From JADFOB01 sp964651325 (lineage in GTDB: Bacteria; Planctomycetota; Phycisphaerae; UBA1845): a DNA stretch of 40,350 nucleotides. The notes beneath the pieces are model-generated. The model searched no databases. It was not told the origin of the DNA and saw only the letters and a list, made by a program, of their open reading frames with translations. The DNA lies in assembly GCA_964651325.1 (NCBI GenBank), contig CAZYXP010000003.1, positions 1 through 40,350 on the forward strand. Reading direction: 5' to 3'. Below, one piece after another: positions 38,870 through 40,350 of this stretch (position 1 is the stretch's first letter; each line of letters opens with the position of its first letter). Made by a program: the position numbers and the translations under genes.

Positions 38870-40350
38870 TTATCTCCGGGCTAGAATATTGCCGAATTCT
38901 CGCCGCAATCGAAAGTAGATTCCAAAATCTTCGTCGTCGGAATAGGGCAAGTCCAACCGGTCGTAGTCCAGCGTAATCTCAGCAAACAGATCGCCCCATG
39001 CGTACTCAATCCCGGCCGACACATCCCAACCTTGGGTGGTTCCGGATAGGGAATCCTCCTCGATACGATAGGTAAGCCGCTGAAGCATCGACAGCGCATC
39101 GCCCAAGCGCCGGCGATGATCCAACGTGATATCCACGAACGTCACGTTGCGATCGTCAAAGCCATTGGTGAAATCAAATCTCGAAAGCCGGGCGGAAAGA
39201 TCCAAGGTGCGGTCCGGCTGCACGATTATGTGATACAGACCATTCAGATGAAACGCACGAAATGGATCAATCGTATCATCAAACACTTCATACTCCGTGC
39301 CCAGCGTGAAGCGTTTCTTTTCGTAGCTGACGCCCAGTCGATGATGGTTCGTGCGATCGGCCCGACGCGCAAACCCCGCCGAGACGTCATCCTCCTGATT
39401 GCGGTAAGAAAAGCGGTAGTACGGCGACAGCCCATTGTCGAAGCGTTGTTCCAGACTGAAATCCACGCGCACGGTGTCAAGCGATCCGTCGGTGGGGGTC
39501 TTGAACAGATAATCGACAAAAATCGTATCCCTGTCGGCAATGCGGCCGGTGCGAATTCTGGAGATTCTGGTGACGTTGCCTTCACGGAAGACCAGATAGT
39601 CAATGCCAAGCTGGTAGATGCGGCGGTTGCCCGCGTCGGTCACGACAATGGTAAACGGAATGACTCTGCGATTACGCAGGTACACCGAAAGCGGATCCTG
39701 AAACGTGTGCGCCTCATCCAGGATGACGCGCTGGCCGTTATCGCCGCTGACCTCCTCGGTATCGTAGGCCAAGGCAAGATTAGCATAAAAATGGCCGTAG
39801 GGGTTTTTCCGGTTGTATTGCCAATCGACGGACCCGCCCCACTGCGTCGTGTTGATATCGTTTTCGACATCCTCGTATAGGGCGAACGCATCGATCGTCG
39901 TCGTCAAGTTGGAATACACCTGATGGACAAGCTGAAAATCGGCGCGTTGCGTTTCAACGTCCAAGCCCGCGAATCGTTCACGGTTAAACTGGAATTTGTA
40001 GAGCGTTTGAAGGGTATCGCTGTGCTTCAACGTAAGTTGCGGCCCGATCTCGAAGAAATCCCGCGCAAACGCGCCGCTTTCCTCCTGCCAGTGAATCAGC
40101 GTGCGGAAGGCGTGCTGATGCTCACTACCGAATTCCACCTCGTGCTCGATCTTCATCAGGTCGCGGATGGTTTCAAACTGCCGGCGCCGGCCTTGGAAAT
40201 CCTGCTCCGTTTCCGCGTGCTCGTACGAAAACTTAAGGCGGTGGTGCTCGTCCACGATATAACGGACGGCGTAGTGAAACGTGGACTCCTGAAACTCCTC
40301 GTTGTCGCGTTTGTCCCGATTCCCCGTCCGGTCGGTCTCTAGGAAATCGT
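38870..40350 (-). CDS. Outer-membrane beta-barrel-type protein (5' end outside window)
   Basis: The frame is open to the right edge, so at least 493 residues are present and the N-terminus is missing. The sequence is a run of amphipathic strands in which aromatic and polar residues alternate, joined by short Asp/Asn/Gly turns: TFHYAVRYIV, RLKFSYEHAE, TLQTLYKFQFNRERF, GSVDWQYNRKN, YRFSYRNQEDD, HHRLGVSYEKKRFTLGTEYEVF, GIEYAWGDLFAEITLDYDRL. It ends in FGIYFRLRREFGNILARR; the last strand has an internal Phe-rich signature but no terminal Phe. I recognise no named family. As first gene of the cytochrome cluster, it could be the porin sheath of an outer-membrane electron conduit, as MtrB and PioB are for others. 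That role is inferred from strand pattern and neighbours. Confidence 0.8.
   Translation of the reverse strand, partial: DFLETDRTGNRDKRDNEEFQESTFHYAVRYIVDEHHRLKFSYEHAETEQDFQGRRRQFETIRDLMKIEHEVEFGSEHQHAFRTLIHWQEESGAFARDFFEIGPQLTLKHSDTLQTLYKFQFNRERFAGLDVETQRADFQLVHQVYSNLTTTIDAFALYEDVENDINTTQWGGSVDWQYNRKNPYGHFYANLALAYDTEEVSGDNGQRVILDEAHTFQDPLSVYLRNRRVIPFTIVVTDAGNRRIYQLGIDYLVFREGNVTRISRIRTGRIADRDTIFVDYLFKTPTDGSLDTVRVDFSLEQRFDNGLSPYYRFSYRNQEDDVSAGFARRADRTNHHRLGVSYEKKRFTLGTEYEVFDDTIDPFRAFHLNGLYHIIVQPDRTLDLSARLSRFDFTNGFDDRNVTFVDITLDHRRRLGDALSMLQRLTYRIEEDSLSGTTQGWDVSAGIEYAWGDLFAEITLDYDRLDLPYSDDEDFGIYFRLRREFGNILARR

Noticed and set aside
39116..39880. 254-residue plus-strand frame over the beta-barrel gene
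   Set aside because: Antisense shadow produced by GC-rich third positions; the minus frame has a clear strand pattern and continues to the window edge.
1..40350. CRISPR array, tRNA or rRNA genes, insertion sequences, prophage
   Set aside because: No evenly spaced identical repeats, no cloverleaf or rRNA core sequences and no transposase, integrase or phage structural motifs were seen on reading both strands.

Overview
The window looks like a chromosomal piece of a Gram-negative, mesodiaminopimelate-type bacterium, most probably a member of the Planctomycetota or a close relative. This is inferred from several signs together: a division and cell wall (dcw) cluster that ends after an ftsQ-like gene with no ftsA or ftsZ, short palindromic hairpin repeats scattered between genes, a GlmU-like protein of the alternative (non-E. 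coli) type, and paired-CXXCH multihaem cytochromes next to NHL-repeat lipoproteins. No rRNA, tRNA, CRISPR array, insertion sequence or phage gene was seen.

Positions 1-21,000 are nearly all on the plus strand. After the end of a glycosyltransferase comes the dcw cluster: mraZ, rsmH, a LysM membrane protein, an ftsL-like gene, ftsI, murE, murF, mraY, ftsW, murG, murC, murB, ddl and an ftsQ-like gene. Together they make lipid II from UDP-MurNAc-peptide precursors, export or polymerise it and crosslink it at the septum. murD, ftsA and ftsZ are absent from their usual places. The cluster is preceded by 10-bp-spaced TGG repeats that look like MraZ boxes, and is interrupted by an intrinsic terminator between murG and murC. 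Two polytopic membrane proteins and a sugar-phosphate-isomerase-like TIM barrel follow.

Positions 21,000-30,600 hold single genes of mixed role: a histidine-kinase-like protein without its phosphoacceptor histidine, an orphan structured RNA candidate of about 254 nt with its own promoter and terminator, a GlmU-like acyltransferase with a promoter placed for a leaderless transcript, a secreted protein of unknown role, a B12/radical SAM protein, a 51-residue exported peptide not long enough for usual gene callers, a lipid A acyltransferase-like protein with its catalytic His replaced by Tyr, and a HupE/UreJ-type membrane protein.

Positions 30,600-33,833 carry a ferrous iron uptake operon (feoA, feoB, a Cys-rich FeoB-associated membrane protein) behind a promoter whose -35 box and spacer lie inside a 23-bp palindrome, as expected for an iron-dependent repressor.

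Positions 33,870-40,350 are a minus-strand cluster: a large outer-membrane-type beta-barrel protein (cut by the window edge), an NHL lipoprotein, a 12-haem-motif cytochrome, a tetrahaem cytochrome and a second NHL lipoprotein. Three of these genes are linked by 4-base stop/start overlaps. The set has the parts list of an electron conduit across the cell envelope, but its arrangement with NHL proteins is not one I can match to a named system.
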